From Hermodice carunculata (lineage: Eukaryota > Annelida > Polychaeta > Eunicida > Amphinomidae): a stretch of 64,000 nt of DNA. Below the pieces are notes generated by a model. That model did no database searches. It was not told where the DNA came from and was given only the letters and a program-made list of their open reading frames with translations. Shown here piece by piece: positions 11,752-21,939 of this stretch. How positions within the stretch are numbered: the first letter of the stretch is position 1; every line of letters starts with the position of its first letter. A program made the position numbers and the translations under genes. Where the stretch lies: positions 1 through 64,000 of the forward strand of contig CAXHWN010002376.1 in NCBI GenBank assembly GCA_964020975.1, in the 5' to 3' direction.

Positions 11752-13899
11752 TATATCTAACATCTGTATCAACTTGGACCCCATGTTGGTTTACAGATGT
11801 AGTTCTGTTGCCAATCAACAATTTTACTTTTTAGAGTAAAGATACCTAAAACATATTTTACTTGCCATTCCTGTGGTTTTAACATGTTGCAAAAATATCT
11901 TAAGTTATATTTTTGCCTCACAGGCTTGCCTTGGTATTCGACCTAACCAGGACAAGGTCAAAATTGTGGATGTGTGTTTACCCCTACAAAGTTCTCAGAA
12001 AATGAGTCAGTGTCCTTGGTTGACCATACGTGATGTGGAGATAGAAGCCTGTTTCCTGCACATGCATCCGATTAGTACATGCTCTCATTAGCCAAGCAGG
12101 AGCTCGTTATCCAAGTTGAACTGTGCACAGTCTGTATGTGCACCAGGACCAAGATTGTAATATCAGGAATCAGAAAAGTGGATTTAAATAATGTCCAGCA
12201 GATTAGTCATCGCATGGACTGCATAAGATACCTTTATATGCAGGGAGTAAAAATTCCTCTATGGGAAAAACAGTTTTGCTGGCAACTTGTGAGAACTACA
12301 CAGGACATGCCATATGCAGATCCAATTTGCCAAGGAACCTCAGGGCCTCCAACCATCATCAAGGGACCAGGCTAATTAACAAGTGAGGTATGGCAAGGGT
12401 GACCGCTCCTCTAAAGAAACCTGGGAAGAATGAATAACCCACTACCAGAACCACGCTGAGCCAAGAATCAACCAGGGTGCAGTTTTAACCCTTGGTCTTC
12501 ACCTTAAAAACTTTGATCCAACTTGACTGTGCCCGCTCAATCTATCTGATGTGCTCCAACCCAAATTACAGATATTACTGCTTTTCTCAGCTTGCATGGA
12601 CATTTCCTGTCACTTTGACTGTACAAATCCCTACCCGGAATATTGATCTTTTGAACTTTAATTTTGCTTAAATAACATGAAGACATGTTTACAGCAGGTG
12701 GGAAATTGTTACCTGCCCCGGCTTAGTAGGATTTCTCTCTTTTTCTTACTTTTTGAAATACAGACACATCTATAGGGTTAAGTGACAGGGTGTATGTGTT
12801 TACATGCATATGCAAATTAATTCTCTCTTGACATATGGAATTAGTACCCTATAACACACCCCTTCTGGTTTCTTATGTAACCATCTAAAAAGAGATGGTA
12901 AGTCTTTGGGCTGCTTCGACCCACAGACTGAAGTGGCCTTTACTGTCACCACACAAATACCCAATGAACTTAACTGTATGCACAGTGGCCCCATTCATTA
13001 CTACACAAGCATTATGAGGTTAGGCTCTATTACATTAAATGGACTTCATTTCCACATGCCACCTTTTAGATTGAACCTTGCCCAGTAAAGGTCACTGTTG
13101 CTGTATATAAAGGGCCACATCTCCTGGCCCTGGCAGAATGCTACCAGATCAGCTGTGGTCAACACTGCTCCTGTATCTAGTCTTGTGAAATAAATTTATA
13201 AAGTATTAAATAGTTGTGTGCCATTTACAAAGTCTTACAGATAGGATCAGTATCAATTTACCGGGTCAAATAAATGTAATTTTTTAATCTGAGTTCATGA
13301 AACAAAATTAAATACAGTAAAGTTTAACATGCAACACATGAATGATTGATGGATGGAAGTCTTTATGATCCACTTTTGATTCAGAATATGTATTGTACTC
13401 CTGATATGTCTAGGTTGGCGATTTTTGTCAAAAATGTCAAAGAAGGAATATCATTTAAATAAAAATTATGATGTGCAAGTCACTTAGAAACTAAAAGGGG
13501 TATCACTGTGTAGTACATGCTTGAAGCTCTGAGATCTTATTGCCTGTTGAAGAAGCATTGCAGCAGGCTAAATATTGTGTCAGTGGTTACATTTAATTAC
13601 TTCTTAAAATATTCAAGATAGCTTTTGTAAGATTTAATATAAGTTGGCAACCAGGAGTCCAAGATGGCTGTATTATATGTCCAACAAGACAGTCAGGTAG
13701 TACATAGGATATGTTACCATGAAAAGCCATAATAGTACTGTGTCTTCGATTTTTTATATTTCACAACCATGTATAAATATAGTGAAAATGGGGATGTTTA
13801 CAAAACGGCGTGTTTTTTATGAACAAGTGGACATATGATTTTATCATCTATTTTCTAATTCTCCATCTGCAAAAGTCATATATATTTACCATAAAATTG
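11752..13899. other. No gene recognised
   Basis: Open frames of 60-100 codons around 11873-12375 lack recognisable motifs. A TATA box and polyadenylation signal close together near 13104-13194 are listed separately. Otherwise nothing seen. Confidence 0.5.
13104..13194 (+). promoter_or_regulatory. TATA box followed closely by AATAAA
   Basis: TATATAAAGGGCC at 13104-13116 is a good TATA box, and AATAAA lies only 85 bp downstream at 13189-13194. Such a compact pair is found in long terminal repeats but I could not identify LTR ends. It may be coincidence in AT-rich DNA. Confidence 0.2.
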
Positions 13900-14470
13900 T
13901 GTTTTAGCTTAAGTACGATAACACTGTTCACTGAATGCACGCATAGCTCAAACATGATAATTGACGTTGGAATGGTATCTCGATCTTCAATTAATTTAAA
14001 GATATTGGACCTAAGGTAAATAGATTAAAATCTGGCAGTTTTCATTCACTGTTCCTTGGATGCACCTACAGCACAGACATATAAATGGAGGTTGACATGG
14101 CACCTGTATCTGAAATAGTTTTGAAAATATTCATCATTATAAGACACTGAATTTTGTGTATTGCCTGAAATTTGCATAAATTAGAACCTTTTAATTTTCA
14201 TTAATTATTATTTGGGAGCACCAATAGCACACACAATATAAAAACTCTGTCTTTAATCGTTTTGAAGACATTCGTCATTATTCAAAATTTTACGTTTTGC
14301 ATCGGCCAAAATTTGTGTAAATTAACATCTGAGATTTTTCAGCCTTTATTCATTGGATGTACCCATGGCACAAACATATCAATTGAAGTTGCTATTGCAC
14401 CTTTATTCATGATAGTATTGAAGACAGTTAACGTATTTCAATACTTTGCTTTTGTCTATTGTTCGAAAAC
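13900..14470. repeat. Degenerate tandem repeat, about four units of 125-155 bp
   Basis: Four loosely similar units each contain a GGATGCACC-like block (near 13934, 14058, 14215 and 14356), then an ACA-rich block, then 'TTGAAGACATTCGTCATTAT'-like sequence. Units are strongly diverged, with insertions and deletions, so the array is old. Confidence 0.5.
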
Positions 14471-15228
14471 TACATAATTTCCAACCTGTTGATTATTATG
14501 AGTGACATTTCACCATAGATGCTATACCTGCGCCAAATTTGAAGTTCCCGGCTTGTGTGGTGTCTGAGTTTAAGCTGACGAAAAAAAAATAGAGTGGAAA
14601 GAAAGAAAAGATGACAGACAGAAAAAGACAGAATCGATGTAACAAAGAGGTAAGAGAGAAAGAAAGGATACGGGAAAAAACAATACACCTGTGTCTGGAC
14701 ACAGATATAATTATCGAAAACTAAAAACGCACTGCAAGGAGGAGATAAGAAATCTCAACGGAAAATTAGGCTGAAATTTTAAGATAAAAAATACGGCCTT
14801 ATTGAGCCTTAGGGAAACCGAGCCTTCATAGGTGAATTCCCATTACGCTGTGTATATTCCTATCTAAAGTGAAGATTATAGCCCCGCAGGCCATATGGTA
14901 ACATTCCTATATGTTTTTCTAGTAGAATAGATGTTTGGCTTGTAGACATAGTGTCATTAAAATATATAAAAAAAAACTCGAATTTATTCCGTGAAAGCGT
15001 GGACTGAATCAACTAACGCGTTTGCCATTTGCATATGCACCGAAATACTGTTGACGTCGATATTACCCACAATGCAACACCGGAACAAAAATCTTAGCAA
15101 TCACGGTACGTCTATTAATTAAGCAGTATGTGCGTGTTTACATTCACGTTTCAGGTGTACGTGGTGCCCAGGGAAAAACCTGGGGAGGATCTCAGTACAA
15201 CATTTTTCGTTTAGAACTATTTTCTTTT
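14471..15228. other. No gene recognised; purine-rich patch
   Basis: A purine-rich, GAAA-type patch occurs at about 14579-14670. The rest is AT-rich intergenic DNA. The 5' end of the Merlin element presumably lies in the last few hundred bases, but I could not identify its terminal repeat. Confidence 0.4.
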
Positions 15229-16114
15229 ATGACGGAATGGTTTCCCTTGGCGGAAATTGTCAGGGATGAGGCGAGCATAATCAGATTTTTGAGATAGAAA
15301 AAAATATTGAAACGTCACAAAATTTGCTTTGACTGTAATAACTGGTGCACTCAGGTAATAGACAGATCGAAAGTGGGTGGGTATATTTGGCGTTGTAATT
15401 TATGTAGAAAGAAATTTGGTGTTCGCAGGATTCTTTTTCCCCCCAGTCTCACTTGTTGAAAATTTTACTGTCAATATTATATATTTTTTGTTTGGATTTG
15501 CCATTAGATACAATTTCACTGTTACTTAATACTTGTATTAGTAAACACACACTTGATTGGTTGAATTTTGCTGGGATGTTTGTTCTAGGTATTTGTTGTA
15601 AAATGTAGAAAAATTGGGAGGTTGGGGATATTGTTGAAATAAATGAATCAAAATTTGGGAGGAAAAGGGAATATGGGAGGGGAACTATTAGAAATGATGG
15701 TGGGCCATGGGTGTTTGGTTGTTTTGAAAGTAAGAGAATGAAAATTTGTGTTTTTAGTGTGGATGATAGATCTAGGGATTCTTTGTTGGGGTTAATTTTA
15801 ACACATATTGAAGTTGGTAGTACGATAATTTCAGATCAATTTACAAGTTAAAATGATTTAGATCAGAATGGATACCATCATAAAACAGTTAGTCATACTA
15901 TTGAATTTTTTCACAGATGAGGTGGTTCACATTAATGGCATTGAGGGTAGCTGGGGAAACAAGAAACATAAATTTAAACAATAAACAACAAATTAATGCA
16001 TATTTAGACGAGATCAATTATATATTCAACAGATGTACAAAAAAAGATGATTTTTCTTTCAAATTTACATTCATCACATTACAAGCTTGTACAGTATATA
16101 TGACACACTTCTGA
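15229..16114 (+). pseudogene. Merlin-type (IS1595/ISXO2-like) DDE transposase, nearly full length but broken
   Basis: An ATG at 15229 opens MTEWFPLAEIVRDEAS. A zinc-ribbon-like segment follows (CFDCNNWC, then WRCNLC), then a helical stretch, then the catalytic region: VGDIVEINESKFGRK, GPWVFGCFE, GSTIISD and HINGIEGSWGNKK, and finally INAYLDEINYIFNR, the usual C-terminal LP-YLDEF-W block. This order matches the DDE_Tnp_IS1595 family, which in animals is the Merlin superfamily. The second acid (15834-15836) and the last (E, 15943-15945) are present and ~36 codons apart; the first reads N instead of D (15642-15644). In-frame stops occur near 15298, 15607 and 15849, with frame changes near 15440 and 15900. 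Few lesions for its length suggest moderate age. Terminal repeats were not found. Confidence 0.85.
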
Positions 16115-16540
16115 GGGCAACGCTAGTGCCAACAAACCCAACTTACTGAAAATAAGTAATAGTTTTATAATAAATTATCACAATTATAATTATGATGCAG
16201 TCCCCAATAGCACCTGCCGCAGCCACCTTGGATCATCGGCATAAACGCTGATGCTTAATTTACATGGTAGGACCGGTCGAAAATCATCTCAGATAAGTGA
16301 TCTGTGTTGCTAATGAATATTTAAAACACATCCTGAACTTTCACGAACATTGAACCTTTATTAGTCCTATAGGGTCTCGAGTCCGCTAAAGTTCAATAAG
16401 GCCAAAAATACAATACCAAATAGCAGGTAATATGTCTCATAACCGTAGTGAAAGTAGTGCACAAGATAATTGCATCACACCAGACGATTAGGCATCGCCA
16501 CTCATATATATGATGTGTAAAGCACCCGGCATGCACTCAC
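16115..16540. other. No recognisable feature
   Basis: Short spacer between the transposase and the exon candidate; the downstream intron of the latter would lie here. Nothing else seen. Confidence 0.4.
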
Positions 16541-16655
16541 CTGACCTTGTGGTGATCATTGCCCACAGGTCCTTTGTAACCCGATCCTTTATTTCCTTAC
16601 TGCCCAGGGTTTGAAGGAAGCTCTCTGCTGCTTGCAACTTCTCAAATGCTGCATC
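16541..16655 (-). CDS. Candidate internal exon of an unidentified host gene
   Basis: On the minus strand, CTCTTTGCAG (acceptor) precedes 16655 and GTGAGTGCAT (donor, with preceding TCAG) follows 16541. The 115 nt between them stay open for 38 codons plus one base. The peptide begins DAAFEKLQAAESFLQTLGSK and continues EIKDRVTKDLWAMITTRS, with the balanced, helical, charged composition of a real soluble protein, unlike other frames nearby. I do not recognise the protein. No second exon could be paired with it inside the window, so the gene would have to span large introns, or this is an isolated remnant. Confidence 0.45.
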
Positions 16656-16867
16656 CTGCAAAGAGGCATTTGCTAGCATACTTTACAGCCATTTAGTTCT
16701 CTGATTTTACTGTGATGACTTGATTAAAGCCAATTATCGCACTATTTTACCCGTCAATGCCACTGATTCCAGCCTACGCAAAGCCAAGTATCCCAAAATA
16801 AACTGCACATACTGACCAAGGATTGTATATCCAGGCTTGAAGTGTGTATTATCATCAATTCGATGTA

Positions 16868-17044
16868 CAGTGGTCCCCCTCCTATAAGGCCACCCTAAAA
16901 TGCGCCAACAACTGGTCTTATAAGAGAGGTGGCCTCTCTCGAGGGGAGAATATAATGGAAATACCATACTTTGTGCACAAGAATGCTGGTCTTTAAAGAG
17001 GGGTGGCCTCTGGTGAGAGGGGCTTTATAAGAGGGGGACCAATG
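16868..17044. mobile_element. 177-bp inverted-repeat element (Tc1/mariner-pogo-like MITE)
   Basis: Left end CAGTGGTCCCCCTCCTATAA; right end, read in reverse complement, CATTGGTCCCCCTCTTATAA. Two mismatches in 20. A TA precedes the left end (16866-16867); the expected TA after the right end is replaced by AATA. Internally it also repeats 'TTATAAGAGAGGTGGCCTCT'-like sequence, so most of the element can fold on itself. Confidence 0.7.
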
Positions 17045-18107
17045 AATAGTGGTATTGTGTTCCATACATTTATGTACCATGTTTTTCATCGACGATAAAA
17101 CATTCTGTATTTATAATATATTGGTTATTATAGCATTTGTAATACTCGTAATATCAGTTTTCTGAACATGAATTTGGCATATCCGACGGTTTTTTGTTGT
17201 TTAGTTCAACAGTTTTGTCGTGTAGTTTTCCTCTTGATGCAGAAAATGGTGAATTGCATTACAGCCGGTTCACTTTAGGTTCTAGCTCTTGGTCTGAAGG
17301 TAAAGACACGTGTGGCCAAAGGCCAAGAAAACACTGACATCCTTATAATAAAAAAGGGGGTACAATGCTATCAACATGCTAATACTGATGGCGTTTAAAA
17401 TGTCTCTTGATGATAGATCGTACAACTTGCATCCATATTTTATGACTTATGTGATGCATCACATAGAGACATTTGAGGTGTCGCTGTTTTCATATATTTG
17501 GAGCCGCCAAATGTTATCAAAAAAATCACACAGCTATGAAATGATGCCAACAGCATGCAAAGTTCTAGATTTGTTTTTGCCTAAACAGGCCTATTGCATT
17601 TTTAAAAATATCTAATGCATTTGCAATAGGGAAAACTTTACGAAATCCGTTCATCACGAAACAGCGCTACGCGTGTATGAATATCATCGATTGCACTACA
17701 ATGTTATGAGGTCACATTCAAACAGCTGACGTTCCGGCAAACCACATGTATCCCCACCCCCGGTACGTATCATTAAAGTTTTGTGATAAAGACTTGATGA
17801 ATATGTTGAAGAAGGTATCCATCTTCCACTTGATTGCCAAGTTGCGAGTATTCCATGCATAAAACGTAGCATATCAACTACTGAGAACAAAGGTGCTGGT
17901 CGGCAAATGTTGTTGTTTATGGTGGGCAAGCGTGCAGACGATATTTACTCTTTACTTATAGTAAAGACCCAATTCAAAAAAATAGTGCGGTGCATAGGTT
18001 CCAAATGTGGCAGTTGTAACCAAATATGGAAGTGCCATCGTTCACGGGATAGCTGATTGCATGGGCTTAAATGATGGCTTTATTAGTCTCCCAGATGCCC
18101 TATTATA

Positions 18108-18109
<2 letters not shown>
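17045..18109. other. No recognisable feature
   Basis: AT-rich intergenic DNA; no coding or structural signal recognised. Confidence 0.5.

Positions 18110-18189
<80 letters not shown>
18110..18189. repeat. (TA)n microsatellite
   Basis: Uninterrupted alternating A and T for 80 bp. Confidence 0.98.
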
Positions 18190-18191
<2 letters not shown>

Positions 18192-18486
18192 TCGGGACAG
18201 AAGAAAATTGATTCACGCCACCTGTTGGATCAAATAAGACATGTTTGTAATAATCTTCTGCGGGGTGGCAGCACCTGCTTCCTTTGTCACGTGATTTTCG
18301 ACCAATGAGTGCAGCTGTTTTTTGTTCCCCAGTTGTCTCCACCTGCAATGGGCAGATGCCAGAAGCAGGTACTCAACTAAATGCTAACTCACTTTGTTTA
18401 GGATCATGTGAAAGCCTAGTACGTTAAAACCCGTTTGTAACAAGATTTTTGCCGTGTCCGTCTATGGGGTGCCAAGTGTAACATCA

Positions 18487-19170
18487 TCGATTTCGTGCAA
18501 GAAATCGTAATACTTATCGTCTTCGTCGACGGAATCACAACATGATGCACAAAATTGTAAGAGCAAATAACAAAATCAAAGTCCATATTCGAAATTAAAC
18601 TACTCATGATTTTGAGGACGACACTGGACGAAAAGATCACAAAGAATTTCACAAATTCCAACAAGCTTGTTGAATTCTGTGCACGGAATTATAACACTTT
18701 ATCAATCTTGTGCACAAAATCATACAATATTATCAATTTCGTGCACAAAAGTTTATCAATTCTGTCCACATAATCCACAAATTTACCAATTTCCTCCACA
18801 AAATTGAGCAAGGTTTTAAATTTCGTTTACCAATTTCTTAAAAGCTTTACAATTTTTTCCACACAATCCATTTTTGATCAAATGTTTTGCACAAACTCGA
18901 AAAACACGTCACGTGATTTATATATTATCCAATTTTGTGCACAAATTTGGAAGAGCATTTCACAAAATTCATACCTTACTGGATTTCGTGCACACAATTG
19001 TAGGGGTATAGCAGTTTTGGTCACGGAAATATAAAGATTATACAATTCTGTCGACAGAATTGTTAGGTTTTTCGATTTCGTACAAACAAAATCTACCTCA
19101 GTTTTGTCCACAATATTCTTAAACACACGGAAATGCAAAACTTTATTGATTTTGTCCACAGAAATTGGTA
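18487..19170. repeat. Left-arm cluster of an 18-20-bp palindromic motif
   Basis: About 18 variants of AATTTYGTGCACAAAATT recur every 20-40 bp, for example CAATTTCGTGCACAAAAG (18738), CAATTTTGTGCACAAATTTG (18931), CAATTCTGTCGACAGAATTG (19043) and TGATTTTGTCCACAGAAATT (19146). The centre is usually GTGCAC, GTCGAC or GTCCAC, so most copies are near-perfect palindromes. Spacers are AT-rich and not alike. Likely a subterminal array of protein-binding sites of the surrounding element. Confidence 0.85.
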
Positions 19171-19934
19171 AAATGTGACGTTTTGAACCCTAGCGTGCCA
19201 AGTTTAAAAGCTCACAATTTAATTATGACCTTTAGGCGCGCTAAAGAATAAAAGGGATAATAGGCCTAAAAGAAAAAAAATATGTTACACTAAAGATAAA
19301 AAAAAATGGACGAAAGGGGCAACCAACATTCAGAATTTCATTCAATATTGGCCAGTCTGCGATGTAATCCTGACAGTCTCCTCTCACATGGTCAATCTAC
19401 AGCTTGCTGAATTGTCATGGCGGTACATAATAAAAAAAATGCGGACGCGGATGCGGATGCAGACCACGGAGCCTATGCTAAAACGCAAACCCAAACTGCG
19501 GACCCTCGGTATCTTCCATACCGTCCCGATCTGTATAGTTTGTAAACCAGTAAAATTCCAGGCCTCATATATACCCATTTATCGAGATATTAAAAGTTCG
19601 GCAAAGTGTAGCTTGTGTCTATGGGCTATAGTATAGGCCTATGTGGAGTCCCGTAAAACGTACGTGTACGTGCGCTCAGCATTGCACTCACATTCATTGA
19701 TCACTGCAGCCTGTCTACTTGCTCAGTCAGCGGCCCGCTTGCCATCGAGCAAAAGTTTTAGTCGATCAGCATGAGTTTTCTGTGACTATGGAACTGGTTT
19801 TTATTCCAAATATACACTGCACTGTGGCAGTTTCTAAATTTGCTGAAAAGTCCATTTATTTGTTTCTCCGAGAGCTACCGGACAAAGTTTCGTTATTCGT
19901 CACCTGGATTTTAAACCTCTGCCTCTTGCATGTG

Positions 19935-19986
19935 TATGTATGTATGTATGTATGTATGTATGTATGTATGTATGTATGTATGTATG
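19935..19986. repeat. (TGTA)n microsatellite
   Basis: About 13 copies of TGTA in the core of the foldback-like element. Confidence 0.95.
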
Positions 19987-20069
19987 TGTGTTTTTGTTTC
20001 GTCCACACGCTGCGTATTTCTATTCTTCACTTCAGCTTTGTACCGTTGGAAGTTTCTGAAGCGGAAAAC

Positions 20070-20107
<38 letters not shown>
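20070..20107. repeat. (CA)n microsatellite
   Basis: Alternating C and A for about 38 bp. Confidence 0.95.
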
Positions 20108-20109
<2 letters not shown>

Positions 20110-20226
20110 CACACTCATTTGCGGCTTACCACTGCACTGGTATATATCTTTATACGTGGTCACACACAGGGTAGGTTCACTACAGCATTGATCGCTTCAA
20201 GTTGTTTAAAGTAGCCTATATACCCA

Positions 20227-20227
<1 letters not shown>

Positions 20228-20320
<93 letters not shown>

Positions 20321-20339
20321 GGTATATATATATATATAT
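20228..20339. repeat. (TA)n microsatellite with central CCGG
   Basis: Alternating T and A interrupted once by CCGG (20319-20322), which keeps the palindromic character: TATACCGGTATA. Confidence 0.97.
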
Positions 20340-20474
20340 CAATCTTACCCAAAGTATATAGGTCTGTATTTTGTGTTTCCTTTTTATTTTTATTTTACGT
20401 TCCCCAGTTTTTCTTTGAATCTGATGGGAGGGGTAGCCTACGGGTTTTAATTTCCGTGCTGGTGTACTGGGGCA

Positions 20475-20585
20475 TTTTATTTTCTACGAATTATTTTCTA
20501 CGAAATTTTATTTTCTACGAATTATTTTCTACGAACGAACGAACGAACGAACGAACGAAAGAAAGAAAGAAAGAAAGAAAGAAAC
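20475..20585. repeat. Short tandem repeats: TATTTTCTACGAAT-type, then (GAAC)n(GAAA)n
   Basis: ATTTTCTACGAA occurs four times between 20475 and 20535 and runs into GAAC repeats, then GAAA repeats to 20585. Confidence 0.9.
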
Positions 20586-21189
20586 TTGCCTTTAGAGAGG
20601 GACTCAACTTTTATTGATTCCGAATTTTATATCGCTGCCATGGAGGTAGAAGGCCTGCTTCGCAGCCAAACGAGAAACAAACAAACAAATGTAGAAATGG
20701 GCTTTCCAGCAAACTGTCAGGTTTTAGGCCTACCTCATAGTATGCTAAACCAACACTTTGAAAGAAACAGTCAAGTAAACTCATGTTAACGACTTAGCCA
20801 TCCGCTGTTTCATCATATTAGGCGGGCCGCGGTGGCCTGTGCAGTCCCTAACCTCGGGTCTCGGGTCACTGAGGTCAATGGTGATCGTAATACCAGACTC
20901 CAGGAACAAGTTAGAATTTGCGGAACTTCAAATTTCTTGATAAATAAGCATATTTAAGACCTGGGATTTTGCTAGTTTATAAATTATACTTCATGGAATA
21001 AAGTGTCATGCAAACTAGGCCTGTAGAGTTCGGGGTCTGCGTTTAAGCATGGGCTCAGCGCTTCGCATCTGCGTCCGCGTTTTAGTATGCAGGCCTACCG
21101 TTACGGCGACACATGACTTATTGCGAGACTTAGTGACCGATGCCATTTACAAGTCACTGTTGGAACTCATGAAAGTGACCACGATGATG

Positions 21190-21915
21190 ACTCTGTGGCT
21201 TTATATATGATTTCGTAATTTTATTTGCGATTCTGTGCACACAATGTCATTCCTTCCAATTTTGTGCACGAAACTGGATAAATCTTATAAAATTTTGTGA
21301 ACTGAACACCGTTTCCGTCGACAATATCGATAGGATGACTTGAATTTGGTGATAATAATTTCGACAAAATTGAAAGGTTACTCAATTTCGTGTACGAAAT
21401 AACAAATTTGCATACCAAAATGGAAACCTTATATAATATATGATAAAATATACCATTTTGTGGACGAAACTCAAAACTATGTGCACAGAGATGGAACAAC
21501 AGGCTTTGGGCCTACTGAATTGTGTGAAACTGATTGGATTTCGTGATTTTCTTTTCCAATTTCGTCCACAGAATCGTATAAAGCTTACAATTTCGTAGAA
21601 AACTTGTTCAATTCTGTGAATTATATATTGGAATTTCGTGGACAAAACTGATAAATCGATTGACCGTTTCATTGACAGAATCGATATGGATTTTCTACAG
21701 AAATCTTTGTTTGTCTTTTCAATTTCGTGCACAAAATCGGCAGACATACAGGATTTAGTGAACAAATTTAGCAGGCTAAAACGATTTTGTGGACGTAATT
21801 GATATAAACTTTGATGGATTCTGTGGACTGAATCCATAAACCTGACAATTCTGTGGCCGAAATTGTTTGAGTTAACGGATTTCGTCCATGAAGTGGATTA
21901 AGATAACCACAAAAC
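21190..21915. repeat. Right-arm cluster of the palindromic motif
   Basis: A second cluster of about 18 motif variants, such as CAATTTTGTGCACGAAAC (21257), CAATTTCGTGCACAAAATC (21720), GGAATTTCGTGGACAAAAC (21630) and CAATTCTGTGGCCGAAATTG (21846). It mirrors the left-arm cluster in position and lies just inside the right terminal repeat. Confidence 0.85.
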
Positions 21916-21939
21916 TGATGTTACACTTGGCACCCCATA

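Larger units (their letters stand above)
18463..21939. mobile_element. Foldback-like element, 3.48 kb, long inverted arms
   Basis: The first 24 bases (TATGGGGTGCCAAGTGTAAC and four more) are matched exactly, inverted, by the last 24 (21916-21939). Similarity continues inward: cluster of palindromic motifs in each arm, then GCGGACGCGGATGCGG (19440) against its inverted partner near 21070, then GTTTGTAAACCAGTAAAATTCCAGG (as two blocks, ~19540-19562) against an inverted partner near 20965-20990 at ~80% identity. Arms are about 1.1 kb; the core (~19650-20860) holds microsatellites and no transposase frame. Bases outside the ends (GTCCGTCT left, ACGCGTCT right) share the last five of eight, compatible with a worn 8-bp duplication. 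A GGGGTGCC terminus and 8-bp duplication would suit hAT, but that is inference. Confidence 0.8.

Noticed and set aside
11873-12375. Two overlapping-region frames of 72 and 98 codons
   Set aside because: No recognisable motif and no splice or promoter support.
18487-19170. CRISPR-like appearance of regularly spaced palindromes
   Set aside because: Repeats are degenerate, spacing irregular, the genome is eukaryotic, and the clusters sit symmetrically inside a transposon-like element.
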